From assembly GCA_026415655.1 (NCBI GenBank), contig JAOAGR010000014.1, forward strand, positions 1-37,967: 37,967 nucleotides of DNA. The letters run 5' to 3'. Made by a program: the position numbers and the translations under genes. Origin of the DNA: Candidatus Dojkabacteria bacterium (GTDB taxonomy: Bacteria; Patescibacteriota; Dojkabacteria; JAOAGR01). The notes beneath the pieces were generated by a model, which did no database searches, was not told the DNA's origin, and saw only the letters and a list, made by a program, of their open reading frames with translations. This document shows, piece after piece, positions 18,134-29,561 of this stretch; positions within the stretch are counted from its first letter, which is position 1, and every line of letters starts with the position of its first letter.

Positions 18134-20044
18134 ATGATCAAAAAAATCAATGGAAAAGTAACAAGCATATTTGGAGATGATATCAATACAGATGACATAA
18201 TACCAGCATGGACATTGCAAGAGTCCACCGAAAGAGGCTTTTTTTCGCAATATGCTTTTGAAAAATATGATACAGATTTTGTAAACAGATGTAGGCAAAC
18301 AGAAAAAAACATAGTCATAGCAGGAAAAAACTTTGCTTGTGGATCATCTCGTGAACAAGCAGTTTATGCCTTACAAGGGAATAATGTATTAGCTGTAATT
18401 GCAGAGTCATATCCTGATATTTTTTATCGCAATTCACTGAATAACGGATTAATACTGATTACATTACCAGATACTTCAATATTTAATATAAATGATGAGA
18501 TAACAATAGATCTAGAAAACAAAACAATAACTGTGAATGGTACCAACATTATCAATTACGAAATGGATGACAGAGATAGAAATATATTTATGCAAGGTGG
18601 TGTAATTGGCAGAATTAGGAAGGATGTTGAGGCAAAAATAAATGGTGAAATAAAATCACAACTCCATTATACCGATGTATCGGTAGATTATTCTAATCCT
18701 AAAACAATAGCCGAAAAAATTATATCAGAGCATCTAGGATACGAAGTCAATCCTGGTGATAAAATCGAAAGGTTACCAATAGATATCTTATTCTTCAACG
18801 AAGTAATAGCCCCACCAGCAATAACAGAGTTTGTAAATAACTTCTCAGATATATACACAAAGCATGGACAAACAATAAAAGTGTTTGATCCTGAAAGGAT
18901 TTTTCTAATACCAGATCATACGGTACCATCATCATCAGTGGCAGTATCTGAAGGTATTGATTTGATGGAAAAATTTGCAGCTGATCAAGGAATAAAATGT
19001 TATAAAGAAGGTGATGGTATAGAGCACGTCGTACTTATTGAAGATGGTTATATAGTGCCAGGTGAAATCATATTGGGCACCGACTCACATACATGTACAA
19101 ATGGAGCATTAAATACATTTGCTTTTGGTATAGGTACAACTGATGGTACTTATGCATTGGCAACAGGATATATTTATGACTTTATAGTACCAGAAAGTAT
19201 AAGGATAAATCTTCATGGTAAACTCCCGCATGGGGTATATAGTAAAGATCTTATTTTGACAATAATTGGTCAATTGGGCGTAGATGGCGCTGTCAAAAAA
19301 GTTGTTGAATTTGGTGGTCCTGGACTTAGAAATCTATCTATGGATGCCCGTACCACAATAGCAAACATGGCTGTAGAAATGGGAGCCAGAACTGCAATCT
19401 TCGAACCAGATGAAATACTAGAAGAATATGTAAGAGAAAGGGCAAAATTTAAATATAAGTTTTATCGACCAGATCCGAATGCAAAATACGTACAGATCTT
19501 AGATATAGATATGAGTAAAATAGAGCCAGCAGTTGCATTTCCCCATAAACCATCAAATGTGACTGCAATATCAAAAATCGATGAATATATCCAAAAATCA
19601 CAAGAAATAAATGCGGTGGATTTTCCAGCACTGTCAGATGTAAAAATCACCGATGCATTTTTGGGAGCATGCACAAATGGAAGATATGAAGATTTTGTGG
19701 AAGCTGCAAAAATAATAAAAGGTAAAAAAGTACATCCATCTGTAAATTTTGTTGTAATACCAGCATCGAGAAAAGTCTATAACAGACTTTTGAAAGAAGG
19801 GATTTTAGAAATTTTTGCTGAAGCAGGAGCAAATATAGAGTCATCAAATTGCGGTCCATGCTTCGGAAAACATATGGGTGTAGTTGGAAAAGGAGCCAAA
19901 ATTATTTCTTCTTCAAATAGAAACTATATCGGTAGAATGGGATCAAATGAGGCTTATATATTTTTAGCTGCACCATCAACAGTAACTGCGGCAGCAATCG
20001 CAGGTGAAATTGTGGATCCAAGACAATTTTTAGAAAATAATTAA
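18134..20044 (+). CDS. fused 3-isopropylmalate dehydratase-type protein: N-terminal LeuD (swivel) + C-terminal LeuC (catalytic)
   Basis: LeuD part: GDDINTDDIIPAWTL, NFACGSSREQAVYAL. LeuC part: IPDHTVPS, LGTDSHTCTNGALNTFAFGIGTTD, FLGACTNGRYEDF, SSNCGPCFG. Confidence 0.9.
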   Translation: MIKKINGKVTSIFGDDINTDDIIPAWTLQESTERGFFSQYAFEKYDTDFVNRCRQTEKNIVIAGKNFACGSSREQAVYALQGNNVLAVIAESYPDIFYRNSLNNGLILITLPDTSIFNINDEITIDLENKTITVNGTNIINYEMDDRDRNIFMQGGVIGRIRKDVEAKINGEIKSQLHYTDVSVDYSNPKTIAEKIISEHLGYEVNPGDKIERLPIDILFFNEVIAPPAITEFVNNFSDIYTKHGQTIKVFDPERIFLIPDHTVPSSSVAVSEGIDLMEKFAADQGIKCYKEGDGIEHVVLIEDGYIVPGEIILGTDSHTCTNGALNTFAFGIGTTDGTYALATGYIYDFIVPESIRINLHGKLPHGVYSKDLILTIIGQLGVDGAVKKVVEFGGPGLRNLSMDARTTIANMAVEMGARTAIFEPDEILEEYVRERAKFKYKFYRPDPNAKYVQILDIDMSKIEPAVAFPHKPSNVTAISKIDEYIQKSQEINAVDFPALSDVKITDAFLGACTNGRYEDFVEAAKIIKGKKVHPSVNFVVIPASRKVYNRLLKEGILEIFAEAGANIESSNCGPCFGKHMGVVGKGAKIISSSNRNYIGRMGSNEAYIFLAAPSTVTAAAIAGEIVDPRQFLENN

Positions 20045-20053
20045 AAATAAATT

Positions 20054-21142
20054 ATGTCAAATTCAAATAATCAAAAAGAATTTAATATAGCTGTACTTCC
20101 AGGTGATGGAGTAGGGCCAGAGGTAGTCAAAGAGGCTATAAAAGTTTTAAATAAAGTATCTGAAAAATACCAGATCAGATTTAATTATCAAGAAGGACTT
20201 ATAGGTGCACAGGCTATCTACAAATACAATTCTGCTCTTCCTGAAGAAACAAAAGAAATCGTAGAAAATGCCGATGCTATACTTTTTGGTGCAGTAGGTG
20301 ATCCAGCTTTTGATAAAGATCCAAATGCAAAAGTCAGACCCGAACAGGGAATATTACAATTACGAAAATTATTAAATTTATATGCAAATATAAGACCAAT
20401 CAAGACATATAAAGAATTATATTCAAAATCACCATTAAAAGAAGAAATTATCAATGGCGTGGATTTTGTAGTAATACGCGAATTAACAGGTGGCATCTAC
20501 TTCGGTGAGCCTAGAGGTAGGACTGAAAACAGTAAAAAAGCTTTTGATACTTGTATATATTCCGATGAAGAAATAACTAGAGTAGGTAGGATCGCCTTCG
20601 AAATGGCGCGTAAACGTCGAAATAAGGTCACAGTTGTGGACAAATCCAACGTGTTAGCTACATCTAGACTATGGAAAGAAGTAATTAATAACTTACATAA
20701 AGAATACAGTGATGTAAATTTAGAATTTTTATATGTCGATAATGCAGCAATGCAAATAATACGTAGACCTGCAGATTTTGATGTAATCCTTACTGAAAAC
20801 ATGTTTGGAGATATTTTGACGGATGAGGCATCTGTGATTACAGGATCCATCGGCATGTTGCCATCATCATCAATAGGTGAAAAGGATGGAAAAAGAAGAG
20901 GGCTTTTTGAGCCTATTCATGGATCATATCCCGAAGGAGCAGGGAAAAATATAGCTAATCCTATTGGAACAATCTTGTCAGCTGCAGATATGCTTGATTT
21001 TTTAGGTCTTGATGAAGCATCTAATGCTATCCGAAACGCGGTCGACAAAACACTATCTGATGGAATATTTACTATGGATATAGCGAATGAAAATTACATG
21101 TCTTGTTCTGAGATGGGAGATGCAATAACAAGTAGAATATAA
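20054..21142 (+). CDS. leuB: 3-isopropylmalate dehydrogenase
   Basis: VLPGDGVGPEVV, PEQGILQLRKLLNLYANIRP (IPMDH-type), ELTGGIYFGEPRG, DNAAMQIIRRPADFDVILTENMFGDILTDEAS, EPIHGSYPEGAGKNIANP. Confidence 0.9.
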   Translation: MSNSNNQKEFNIAVLPGDGVGPEVVKEAIKVLNKVSEKYQIRFNYQEGLIGAQAIYKYNSALPEETKEIVENADAILFGAVGDPAFDKDPNAKVRPEQGILQLRKLLNLYANIRPIKTYKELYSKSPLKEEIINGVDFVVIRELTGGIYFGEPRGRTENSKKAFDTCIYSDEEITRVGRIAFEMARKRRNKVTVVDKSNVLATSRLWKEVINNLHKEYSDVNLEFLYVDNAAMQIIRRPADFDVILTENMFGDILTDEASVITGSIGMLPSSSIGEKDGKRRGLFEPIHGSYPEGAGKNIANPIGTILSAADMLDFLGLDEASNAIRNAVDKTLSDGIFTMDIANENYMSCSEMGDAITSRI

Positions 21143-21281
21143 ACTAGAAAAGTCCAAAAACGTTAAAATTGAATATTCTTTAATTTATCCATAGCAAGAG
21201 CTTTTGATTATTCAGCAGGAAACTTTATTATACATTAAGTATTTTTGTTATTGATAAAATTAATTTGAATCTTAGTAATTA

Positions 21282-21307
21282 TAACCCCATGGTTAACCGT
21301 GGGGTTA
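21282..21307. repeat. 26-bp near-perfect palindrome/hairpin between convergent leuB and rpsL
   Basis: TAACCCCATGGTTAACCGTGGGGTTA (one T/G pair is a wobble in RNA). Confidence 0.85.
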
Positions 21308-21576
21308 CATTATTTTTCCATGAAATCATATTTAGAAAATAAGAAAAATCGCTTTAACCCGTTCACATTATTTATAAATTAATTAGACTATAAAAATTTT
21401 TCACAACTGTAATGTATCATTCACAAATATATAATTACATTAATCATCGGAACTATCACAAAATTGGAGGCAAAATATTTATTAGCGAAGACAAAAATTG
21501 GTAAATTAATTAGATTAATTATATAAATATAACACCTAATAACAACGATAATTTTGCAATATTGCAATATTAAAAA

Positions 21577-21990
21577 CTAGCTCTTAGGTCTCTTCGCTCC
21601 ATACTTGGATCTTGCTCTTCTCCTATTTTCTACTGCCGCAGCATCCAAAGTACCCCTAACGATAGTATACTTAACACCGATGAGATCCTTAACTCTTCCT
21701 GATCTGACAAGCACCACCGAGTGCTCCTGCAAATTATGTCCTATACCGGGTATATAAGCTGTAACATACATCTTGTTTGACAATCTTACTTTAGCGATTT
21801 TACGCAGAGCAGAGTTTGGCTTTTTAGGCGTTGTAGTTCTTACTACTACACAAACTCCTCTTTTGAAGGGATTATTTGCTAAAGTATTTTTACGAGTATT
21901 TTGATTAAAATTTGTTCTCAACGCTAAAATTTTAATCTTTTCTTTTTTTTGTTTTCTTGGTTTTCTTACTAGTTGACTAATTCTGGCCAT
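21577..21990 (-). CDS. rpsL: 30S ribosomal protein S12
   Basis: ORF extends to 22041 but the likely start is [61 protein letters not shown]. Confidence 0.93.
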   Translation of the reverse strand: MARISQLVRKPRKQKKEKIKILALRTNFNQNTRKNTLANNPFKRGVCVVVRTTTPKKPNSALRKIAKVRLSNKMYVTAYIPGIGHNLQEHSVVLVRSGRVKDLIGVKYTIVRGTLDAAAVENRRRARSKYGAKRPKS

Positions 21991-22030
21991 ATTTTTTAGT
22001 ATTTTATCATTAGATTCATTTTTATCAAAA

Positions 22031-25000
22031 TTAATAAACAAAATCTAATTCATCTGGATTGATTCTTGCAGACTCATCCACTGGAATCTTTCTACCCATG
22101 ATTACATTTTCTTTTAGACCTATCAAATAATCTTTTTTACCCATAATAGAAACATCAGTGAGTACACGTACTTGCTCCTGGAAAGATGCAGCTGACAAGA
22201 ACGACTCTGTCTTTAACGAAGCCTGTGTAATACCAAGTAATACCTCTGAATATCTTATTTCTTTCTTACCTTCGCTTCGTAATTTATTGTTGATTATTCT
22301 TATTACATGCTTATCTCTTATCTCTCCAATGACTAAATTTGTATCCCCCGGGTCTTCTACTTTTACATATCTACCCATCTGAGCAACAAGCACTTCAAAC
22401 ATCTTATCAGCAATATTTATCCCCTGCAAAGAATAAACTTTTTTCACCTCTTGGATAATATAAAGCTGTGCTTGTAACAATCCCTTAGTCTGTAACAATA
22501 ACCTAGGATCAATATTTCCCATAGTAATAGGCGTACCTGGTTCGATAGTATCACCATCAGAAACTAATAGTTCCTGATCATAAGAGACCTTATACTGTAT
22601 CTGTTCCTGTATAGTTGTTTCTACCAATACTCGATCTGGCTTTATGGAAACTTTACCACTTCGTGTAGATCTTATTTCCTCACCATTAGCTTTTATAATA
22701 AGCAAATCTCCGGCTTTAACGGTTCTTGTACGTGGTTTTATCATTACTCTATCCTCATCAGTATATGAATAGTCAACAACATCCACTATAGTATTTGTCA
22801 CAGTGACCTGATATTGTTTATTAACGTCATCTTTTTTGATACTTACCTGTCCTCCAATCTCTGAAATAATAGCAACTCCTTTCGGAATTCTTGCCTCAAA
22901 CAATTCTGTTACTCTTGGAAGACCCATTGTAATATCACCTGATGCTGAAGCAGCACCTGATTTGTGCTTTGTGTTTAAAACCAACTGTGTAGCCGGTGCT
23001 CCTACGGCTTGACCAGATATAATTCCTACTGATTTACCAATTTCTACAAGATCATTAGTAGAATAATCAAGACCATAGCATTGCTGACACACTCCAAAAA
23101 GTGTCTTACAAGTCAACGGTGAACGCACAAAAACTTCGTTTATACCCAATGACACAACTCTTTTTGCAAAACTTCTATCAATCATCTGTCCTTTTGTTGC
23201 AATAATATTGCCTTCATGTACCACATCAGCTTGCAAAACTCTACCCCTAATCCTTTCTACAAATGGTAAACCTCCCAATACATCGTCTTCTGCTCTTATC
23301 CAAATACCATCTTCAGACTTACAATCTTCTTCACGGACGAGTACATCATGTGATACTTCACACAATTTTCTTGTCAAATAACCCGCATCAGCTGTTCTAA
23401 GGGCCGTGTCAGCCAAACCTTTTCTTGATCCCTTTGCCGATACGAAATACTCAAACGCTGGAAAACCGCGCGAATAATTGGACTTTATCGGTAACTCTAC
23501 AATTTTCTGATTGATATCAAAAACTAACCCCTTTGCTCCGACCAGCTGTGATATAACATCATATGAAAATCTTGCCCCAGAATCGGCAATCTCTTTCAAA
23601 GCACTGTTTTTTTGAGAATAGTATGATTTAACAATATTTTCGACATTGGGAATAATTTCATTTAACCATAACTTTGAAAATTGCATGGATTTATCAAAAT
23701 CAGTCAAGAGCCCAAGTGATGAATAATAATTAAGTTCTTGAGTTTTCTTAATACCCTCAGCTATTAACTCTTTGATTCCTTCAGGTTCTACAAGATCATT
23801 ACTTCCAATAGTCACCCCCATTTTGGTTGAAAGATCAAAACCTAGTCTAATTACTTTATCAAGTGATTGTACAATTTCATCAGCAGTATACTGATCAGCC
23901 ATCTCGGCGTAAATTTTTCGGATAGCTTTTCGATCAATTAGTGCATTGACAAATGGATATCTCTCAGGCAAAAGTTCATTAAACAAAATGCGCCCAACTG
24001 TAGTATCAAGGATGTTTTCTTCTATTAATACTTTTATTTTATCTCTCAAACCAACCTTACCTTGCTCATAAGCAGTAATGGCCAATTTGGGGTTAGAGAA
24101 GAAATAAGGTTTTTCACCTTCAATATAGGTTAAATAATACAGAGCATGAACAAGACTCATACGAGGACTAAACAAGAAATCACCCGAACCAGCATTCAAC
24201 AGATTCTGTTGAGTAAACATTTTTGTCTTCACTTCCTCTATAGCATCTGGGCTTAAAGGAACATGTACAGCCATCTGGTCACCATCAAAGTCAGCATTAT
24301 AACCTTCAGTAATTAATGGATGAATACGAATCGCATCTCCGTCTACTAGGACAGGATAATAACCTTGAATACTTTGTTTATGTAGCGTAGGAGCACGATT
24401 TATCATCACTGGATGATTGTGAGTTACATCAGCCAATATATTCCATACAAATTCTGGGGGGTTACTTTGTTCTAGTATGTTCTTTGCACTTCTTACATTG
24501 CTTGCATGACCACGTTCAATTAATTGATAAATTACAAAAGGTTTGAAAAGCTCCAATGCCATGTGTTTAGGAATACCCACTTGATTTAAATTGAGGTCTC
24601 TTCCTGCACCAACAATTACAGAACGTCCCGAATAATCAACTCTTTTTCCTAAAAGATTTTGTCTAAACCTTCCTTCTTTTCCTCTAAGATTTTCAGAAAG
24701 TGACTTTAACGGCATTTTTCTCTTATTGACAACAACAGCACCTACTTGCTTGTGTTCATTGTCAAGAAGCGAATCTACTGCTTCTTGTAACATTCTCTTT
24801 TCATTTCGTAGAATAATTTCAGGAGCACCAATGTCAATTAGTCTTTTCAGACGATTATTTCTGTTTATAACTCTTCGATATAATTCATTTAGATCAGCTG
24901 TTGCAAATCTACCACCGGAAATTTGCACAATAGGTCTTAGATCTGCAGGAAGAACGGGCAACACTTCTAGAACCATCCATTCTGGTCTAATTTTATTTCT

Positions 25001-25927
25001 AATAAAACCTTGCACCAATCTTAGTCTGGCTAAGGCTTTTACACGCCTTTGTAAATTTTTAGATTTTGTATCTTTCTTTAATTCTTCTGCTAGTTCTTCA
25101 AGATTTATTTTTTTCAATAAATACTGTACTGCTTCAGCACCAATTTTGTAATCAAAAAATATTAAGTTTTTCTCCTCTAAAAGAATTCTTTCCTCTTCAG
25201 ACATAGTTTCTCCGACATTTAATCTTGACACTAAATCTTTTAGCTCTTGATATTGTTTTTCTATCTTTTTACGTTTTTCAAAGGATTCCTCTTTTAACTT
25301 TGCAATCTCAATACGCAATTTATGATCCAATTCATCAATGAGAAAGTCTGCCTCTTCTTCGGATAAATTCTTAGCTTTTATCTCTTTTACTTTTTCTTCT
25401 AATTCCTGTTTTTTCTTATTTATTTCTTTTTCGACTTCTTGATCCAGATTTTGCAATGCACTGGCTAATTCTTCCTCAACGGTAACTATGGCATCTTGTT
25501 TTGCATCAGGATCGGATTCTACAACTAAATATCTTGAAAAATAAACAACAGCCAATAATTTTTTATGTGGTATATCAAGTAGTAAAGAAATCTTTTGATG
25601 AGCAGTAGCCATAAACCACACATGTGTAACGGGCGCAGCCAATCTAATATGCCCCATCCTTTCCCTACGAACAATTTTAGACGTTACTTCAACTCCACAT
25701 TTATCACAGATAACTCCCTTATATTTCACTTTTTTATACTTACCACAAAAACACTCATAATCTTTAGTAGGACCAAAAATTTTTTCACACATCAATCCAT
25801 CAGGTTCAGCTCTATGTGTACGATAATTGATGGTCTCGGCTTTTTTTACTTCACCATGGGACCAAGTCAGAATATCTTGGGGCGAAGCAAGTTTAATTTG
25901 TATATATTTTATTGCTGTGTTTTTCAT
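22031..25927 (-). CDS. rpoC: DNA-directed RNA polymerase subunit beta'
   Basis: [69 protein letters not shown]. Confidence 0.98.
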   Translation of the reverse strand: MKNTAIKYIQIKLASPQDILTWSHGEVKKAETINYRTHRAEPDGLMCEKIFGPTKDYECFCGKYKKVKYKGVICDKCGVEVTSKIVRRERMGHIRLAAPVTHVWFMATAHQKISLLLDIPHKKLLAVVYFSRYLVVESDPDAKQDAIVTVEEELASALQNLDQEVEKEINKKKQELEEKVKEIKAKNLSEEEADFLIDELDHKLRIEIAKLKEESFEKRKKIEKQYQELKDLVSRLNVGETMSEEERILLEEKNLIFFDYKIGAEAVQYLLKKINLEELAEELKKDTKSKNLQRRVKALARLRLVQGFIRNKIRPEWMVLEVLPVLPADLRPIVQISGGRFATADLNELYRRVINRNNRLKRLIDIGAPEIILRNEKRMLQEAVDSLLDNEHKQVGAVVVNKRKMPLKSLSENLRGKEGRFRQNLLGKRVDYSGRSVIVGAGRDLNLNQVGIPKHMALELFKPFVIYQLIERGHASNVRSAKNILEQSNPPEFVWNILADVTHNHPVMINRAPTLHKQSIQGYYPVLVDGDAIRIHPLITEGYNADFDGDQMAVHVPLSPDAIEEVKTKMFTQQNLLNAGSGDFLFSPRMSLVHALYYLTYIEGEKPYFFSNPKLAITAYEQGKVGLRDKIKVLIEENILDTTVGRILFNELLPERYPFVNALIDRKAIRKIYAEMADQYTADEIVQSLDKVIRLGFDLSTKMGVTIGSNDLVEPEGIKELIAEGIKKTQELNYYSSLGLLTDFDKSMQFSKLWLNEIIPNVENIVKSYYSQKNSALKEIADSGARFSYDVISQLVGAKGLVFDINQKIVELPIKSNYSRGFPAFEYFVSAKGSRKGLADTALRTADAGYLTRKLCEVSHDVLVREEDCKSEDGIWIRAEDDVLGGLPFVERIRGRVLQADVVHEGNIIATKGQMIDRSFAKRVVSLGINEVFVRSPLTCKTLFGVCQQCYGLDYSTNDLVEIGKSVGIISGQAVGAPATQLVLNTKHKSGAASASGDITMGLPRVTELFEARIPKGVAIISEIGGQVSIKKDDVNKQYQVTVTNTIVDVVDYSYTDEDRVMIKPRTRTVKAGDLLIIKANGEEIRSTRSGKVSIKPDRVLVETTIQEQIQYKVSYDQELLVSDGDTIEPGTPITMGNIDPRLLLQTKGLLQAQLYIIQEVKKVYSLQGINIADKMFEVLVAQMGRYVKVEDPGDTNLVIGEIRDKHVIRIINNKLRSEGKKEIRYSEVLLGITQASLKTESFLSAASFQEQVRVLTDVSIMGKKDYLIGLKENVIMGRKIPVDESARINPDELDFVY

Positions 25928-25929
25928 AA

Positions 25930-28900
25930 CTATTTATTTTCTTGTTCAATTTGTTCTATTTTTACATTTGAACTATTTTGTTCTTTTTGCTGAGATCTAG
26001 AATCTGTATGTGATGATCTATTCAAGGTAAGTTTAATCTCTTCATTGTGATCATCATAAATTCCCGGATTCAAACCTAATGCTTTTAATTCATTAATAAA
26101 CACTCTAAATGACTCTGGTATACCGTCGATTTTAATTTCTTTTCCATGAATAATTGCCTCATAAACTCTATCTCTTCCGATAACATCATCAGACTTAACT
26201 GTTAACATTTCTTGCAAAATGGTTGGCACACCATGAGCCTCAAGTGCCCAAACTTCCATCTCTCCAAATCTTTGCCCACCAAATTGAGCCTTTCCACCGA
26301 GTGGTTGTTGGGTAATAACAGTATAAGAACCAGTGGATCTTGCATGAATCTTCTCTTCAGCAATATGTGTAACCTTTAATAAATATTTGTATCCAACTGC
26401 TATTGGATTAGGATAAGCTTCACCAGTGCGACCGTCATAAAGTATACACTTGTCTTTTATATCAAATCCATTCTCTCCCAAAAGTCTATCAAGTTCTTCC
26501 TCATCTGGTTCTGTAAATGGATGAATAGCAAACTTAGTATTTAGCGCCTCAGCTTTTAGAGATAAACTCATTTCTTTTACTACTACAAAATTAAGACGCT
26601 TCAAAAAGAGCGGATTAAATATAATATCAATTGGAGTACCATCGGCGAGATGAGGCATATCTGACTCAGGAATAATCTTAGGAATTACACCTTTTTGTCC
26701 TCCACGATCACACAATTTATCTCCGATATTTACCTCATGCAAATGAGCAACTTTTACCCTTACTTGTTTCAATACACCGTTTGGAAGTTCATCCGTATTC
26801 CTATCTAACACGATGGTATCAATTACAACTCCATATTCACCATGAGGTACACGCAAAGATACATCCATTACATCATAGGCACTCTCACCAAATATAGCTC
26901 GAAGTAATTTTTCTTCTGGAGTCAACTCCACTTCCCCTTTTGGTGCAATACACCCAACCAATATATCACCTGCTTTTACTTTCGCACCAATTCTGACTAT
27001 TCCATCTTCATTTAATTTGGCAAGTAATTCTTCGCTGACACCAGGAATATCACGTGTTATCTGTTCTGGACCAAGTTTCGTTTGTCTTACATCAAAAGTA
27101 TAAGTTTTTATAATGACAGAAGCTAATTTATGGTTTTTTACAAGTCTATCCGAAACAACATAACCATCCTCAAAGTCTAATCCATCAAAGTACATACAAG
27201 CTGCAAGTACGTTTGTACCTACTGCAATTTCTCCATCTTGTGAAGATGCAAAATCCGCAATCAAATCTCCCTTATTAACTTTTTGTCCTAGATTAACTGT
27301 AGGTCTTTGATGAATAAGAGTATTATCGTTTGAACTTTGAAACTTATCTAAATAATAAGTCTTTTCTCCGCTTTTTCCAGATATTACAATCCTTCTAGAA
27401 TCAACATATTTTACTGTTCCGTCCAAATCCGAATAAATTGCTCTACCTGACAATCTACAAATATCATCTTCTAGTCCAGTACCCACAATTGGTGCTTCTG
27501 GATATACCAAAGGCATTGCTTGTTTCATGTTTGAAACAGCAATTTGATTGCGATCTACAGCAGTATGATTTCCTAATGGTAACAGAGAGAAAACAACACC
27601 AGCCGAAGATGTAGGATCTACATCAACATAATCAATTTCATATACTGAACCGTCATAAAAATTATTCCATGTACGAATTGGTACTACTTCATCTAATATG
27701 TTTCCATATTCATCAGTTCTTACATTAGCATCCGAAAATTTATAATCTTTTTCCAAATCGGCGTCCAGGTATACAATTTCGGAAGATATATATGGCTTTA
27801 CCATTATCGTGGGTTTGGACACTTTTTGTATCTGATCAAAAACAGATTCATCTATAAATGTGCCTTTTGATATTGTATCTTCACCTATATTAAGATCTTC
27901 TGCTAAGATTCTATTAAGCGATTCTTCTATCTTTGCCACTTTAAATACCTTTCTATATGGTACTTCAATAAATCCATAATCATTGATCCTTGCAAATAAA
28001 GCAAGATGATTGATCAAACCAATATTCAATCCCTCTGGTGTTTCCGCAACACAAAATCTACCGTATTGTGAATAATGTACGTCACGGACAGACATTGTTG
28101 CACTTTCCGATGTTAAACCACCAGGACCTCCAACTGTAATATAACGTAAATTTGATAGCTCAGACAAAACATTTTTTTGAGACATGAATCTAGAAAGCGG
28201 GCTAGTACCAAAAAAACTTTTAAACGCCGTTACAATTAAAGTTGGGTTTAAAATATCTGCAGGCATCAAAAGCTCATCTGATGAATGAATACTCATTTTT
28301 TCTTTTATGGACCTTTCAAGCCTTTTAATAGCAGTATAAACAACTTCACCTAAAAGTTCGTTTACTCTTCGAATTCGTCTATTTCCAAGATGATCAGTAT
28401 CATCTGGCATTTGATTGCCATAGTTTACGTCTAACAACCTTTCAATAATACCGATTAGGTCACTTGCAAAAAACTTATAATTATCTTCGTTTAACTCTCT
28501 TTTGTATTTTTCATTTAACTTCTTGTTAAATTGATAACGTCCTACATCACCAAGATAGGTCCTTTGTGGATCGAATAATAATGACTCTATGTATTGTTTA
28601 GCGCTTTCTAGACTAGCCGTTACATCTGGTCTCATTCTATTGTAGATATCAAAAATCGCCGCAGGAGTAGAATTGGTAGGATCTTTAGCTAGAGTAGCTT
28701 CTATTATATTTACTTGATTTGGATTAAATTTTACATCTCTAAATAAATTTAGTATATCGTCGTTTGAGTTGTAACCCAGAGCCCTTAAAAGGGTGCACAT
28801 ATTGATCTTCGATCTCTTAGGTCCTAACTTGATGCTCATAACACCAGTTTTACTGATGTCTATCGTAAACCAAGCACCTCTTTGTGGAATAATTTTGGCT

Positions 28901-29385
28901 AAATATAACGGTAAACCATTGTAAAAAAGTCCATTATGTAAGAATATCACTCCTTCTGATCTAACAATTTGAAAAACAACTGCACGCTCATCACCATTTA
29001 TAACAAAAGTACCTCGATCAGTCATTAAAGGCACATCTCCTATAAATACTTGCTGTTCCTTTGCCTCACCCGTTTGTAAATTAACAAGTCTAAATTTCCA
29101 ATATAATGGAGCACTGTAAGTAAGACCATTTCTTCTTGCTTTTACCACATCATGTTTTGGCTGTTTAAAAACTGGATCAAGAATTTCTAACGACCACAAT
29201 TTTCCTGTTACATCTACAACAGGACTTATAGATCTAAACATTTCTACAAGATCTTTCTCTAAAAACTTTTTATAGGCTTCTAACTGTGATTCTACCAAAA
29301 CTGGTATATCAAAACGAGTTTTATTTTTTGATATGTCAAGCCTTATTTCTTTTAAGGCGTTTTTTGATTTTGTAACTTTGTTCAT
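25930..29385 (-). CDS. rpoB: DNA-directed RNA polymerase subunit beta
   Basis: GDERAVVFQIVRSEGVIF, SQYGRFCVAETPEGLNIGLINHLA, GDKLCDRGGQKGVIPKIIPESDMP, GGQRFGEMEVWALEAHG. Confidence 0.98.
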   Translation of the reverse strand: MNKVTKSKNALKEIRLDISKNKTRFDIPVLVESQLEAYKKFLEKDLVEMFRSISPVVDVTGKLWSLEILDPVFKQPKHDVVKARRNGLTYSAPLYWKFRLVNLQTGEAKEQQVFIGDVPLMTDRGTFVINGDERAVVFQIVRSEGVIFLHNGLFYNGLPLYLAKIIPQRGAWFTIDISKTGVMSIKLGPKRSKINMCTLLRALGYNSNDDILNLFRDVKFNPNQVNIIEATLAKDPTNSTPAAIFDIYNRMRPDVTASLESAKQYIESLLFDPQRTYLGDVGRYQFNKKLNEKYKRELNEDNYKFFASDLIGIIERLLDVNYGNQMPDDTDHLGNRRIRRVNELLGEVVYTAIKRLERSIKEKMSIHSSDELLMPADILNPTLIVTAFKSFFGTSPLSRFMSQKNVLSELSNLRYITVGGPGGLTSESATMSVRDVHYSQYGRFCVAETPEGLNIGLINHLALFARINDYGFIEVPYRKVFKVAKIEESLNRILAEDLNIGEDTISKGTFIDESVFDQIQKVSKPTIMVKPYISSEIVYLDADLEKDYKFSDANVRTDEYGNILDEVVPIRTWNNFYDGSVYEIDYVDVDPTSSAGVVFSLLPLGNHTAVDRNQIAVSNMKQAMPLVYPEAPIVGTGLEDDICRLSGRAIYSDLDGTVKYVDSRRIVISGKSGEKTYYLDKFQSSNDNTLIHQRPTVNLGQKVNKGDLIADFASSQDGEIAVGTNVLAACMYFDGLDFEDGYVVSDRLVKNHKLASVIIKTYTFDVRQTKLGPEQITRDIPGVSEELLAKLNEDGIVRIGAKVKAGDILVGCIAPKGEVELTPEEKLLRAIFGESAYDVMDVSLRVPHGEYGVVIDTIVLDRNTDELPNGVLKQVRVKVAHLHEVNIGDKLCDRGGQKGVIPKIIPESDMPHLADGTPIDIIFNPLFLKRLNFVVVKEMSLSLKAEALNTKFAIHPFTEPDEEELDRLLGENGFDIKDKCILYDGRTGEAYPNPIAVGYKYLLKVTHIAEEKIHARSTGSYTVITQQPLGGKAQFGGQRFGEMEVWALEAHGVPTILQEMLTVKSDDVIGRDRVYEAIIHGKEIKIDGIPESFRVFINELKALGLNPGIYDDHNEEIKLTLNRSSHTDSRSQQKEQNSSNVKIEQIEQENK

Positions 29386-29429
29386 ACTTTATTTGTGTTA
29401 ATAAAATTTTTTGTTGACCTTTATAAAAT

Positions 29430-29457
29430 AAAAAAAGCAAGTACAAAAAGTACTTGC
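29430..29457 (-). terminator. intrinsic-terminator-like hairpin in the putative rpoBC leader
   Basis: Minus strand: GCAAGTAC-TTTTT-GTACTTGC followed by TTTTTTTATTTTAT; 52 bp upstream of the rpoB start. Confidence 0.8.
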
Positions 29458-29515
29458 AGGCGAATTAAAAAGAAAAGATTTTTTCCCTAGTCCAAACATT
29501 TATAAAGACTCAGGA

Positions 29516-29543
29516 AGTATAGCATAGGATATAAATTTGTCAA
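29516..29543 (-). promoter_or_regulatory. near-consensus extended -10 sigma70 promoter directed at rpoBC
   Basis: Minus strand TTGACA (29543-29538), 16-nt spacer, TGC-TATACT (-10 at 29521-29516). Confidence 0.75.
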
Positions 29544-29561
29544 ATACCTTGCAGATAATAG

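Noticed and set aside
20218-20856. Minus-strand ORFs of 92 and 119 aa
   Set aside because: Antisense to leuB with no recognisable domain; same reasoning as the ORFs antisense to leuDC (19449-19859).
24726-25993. Plus-strand ORFs of 141 and 132 aa inside rpoC and at the rpoB/rpoC junction
   Set aside because: Antisense to highly conserved RNA polymerase genes; shadow ORFs.
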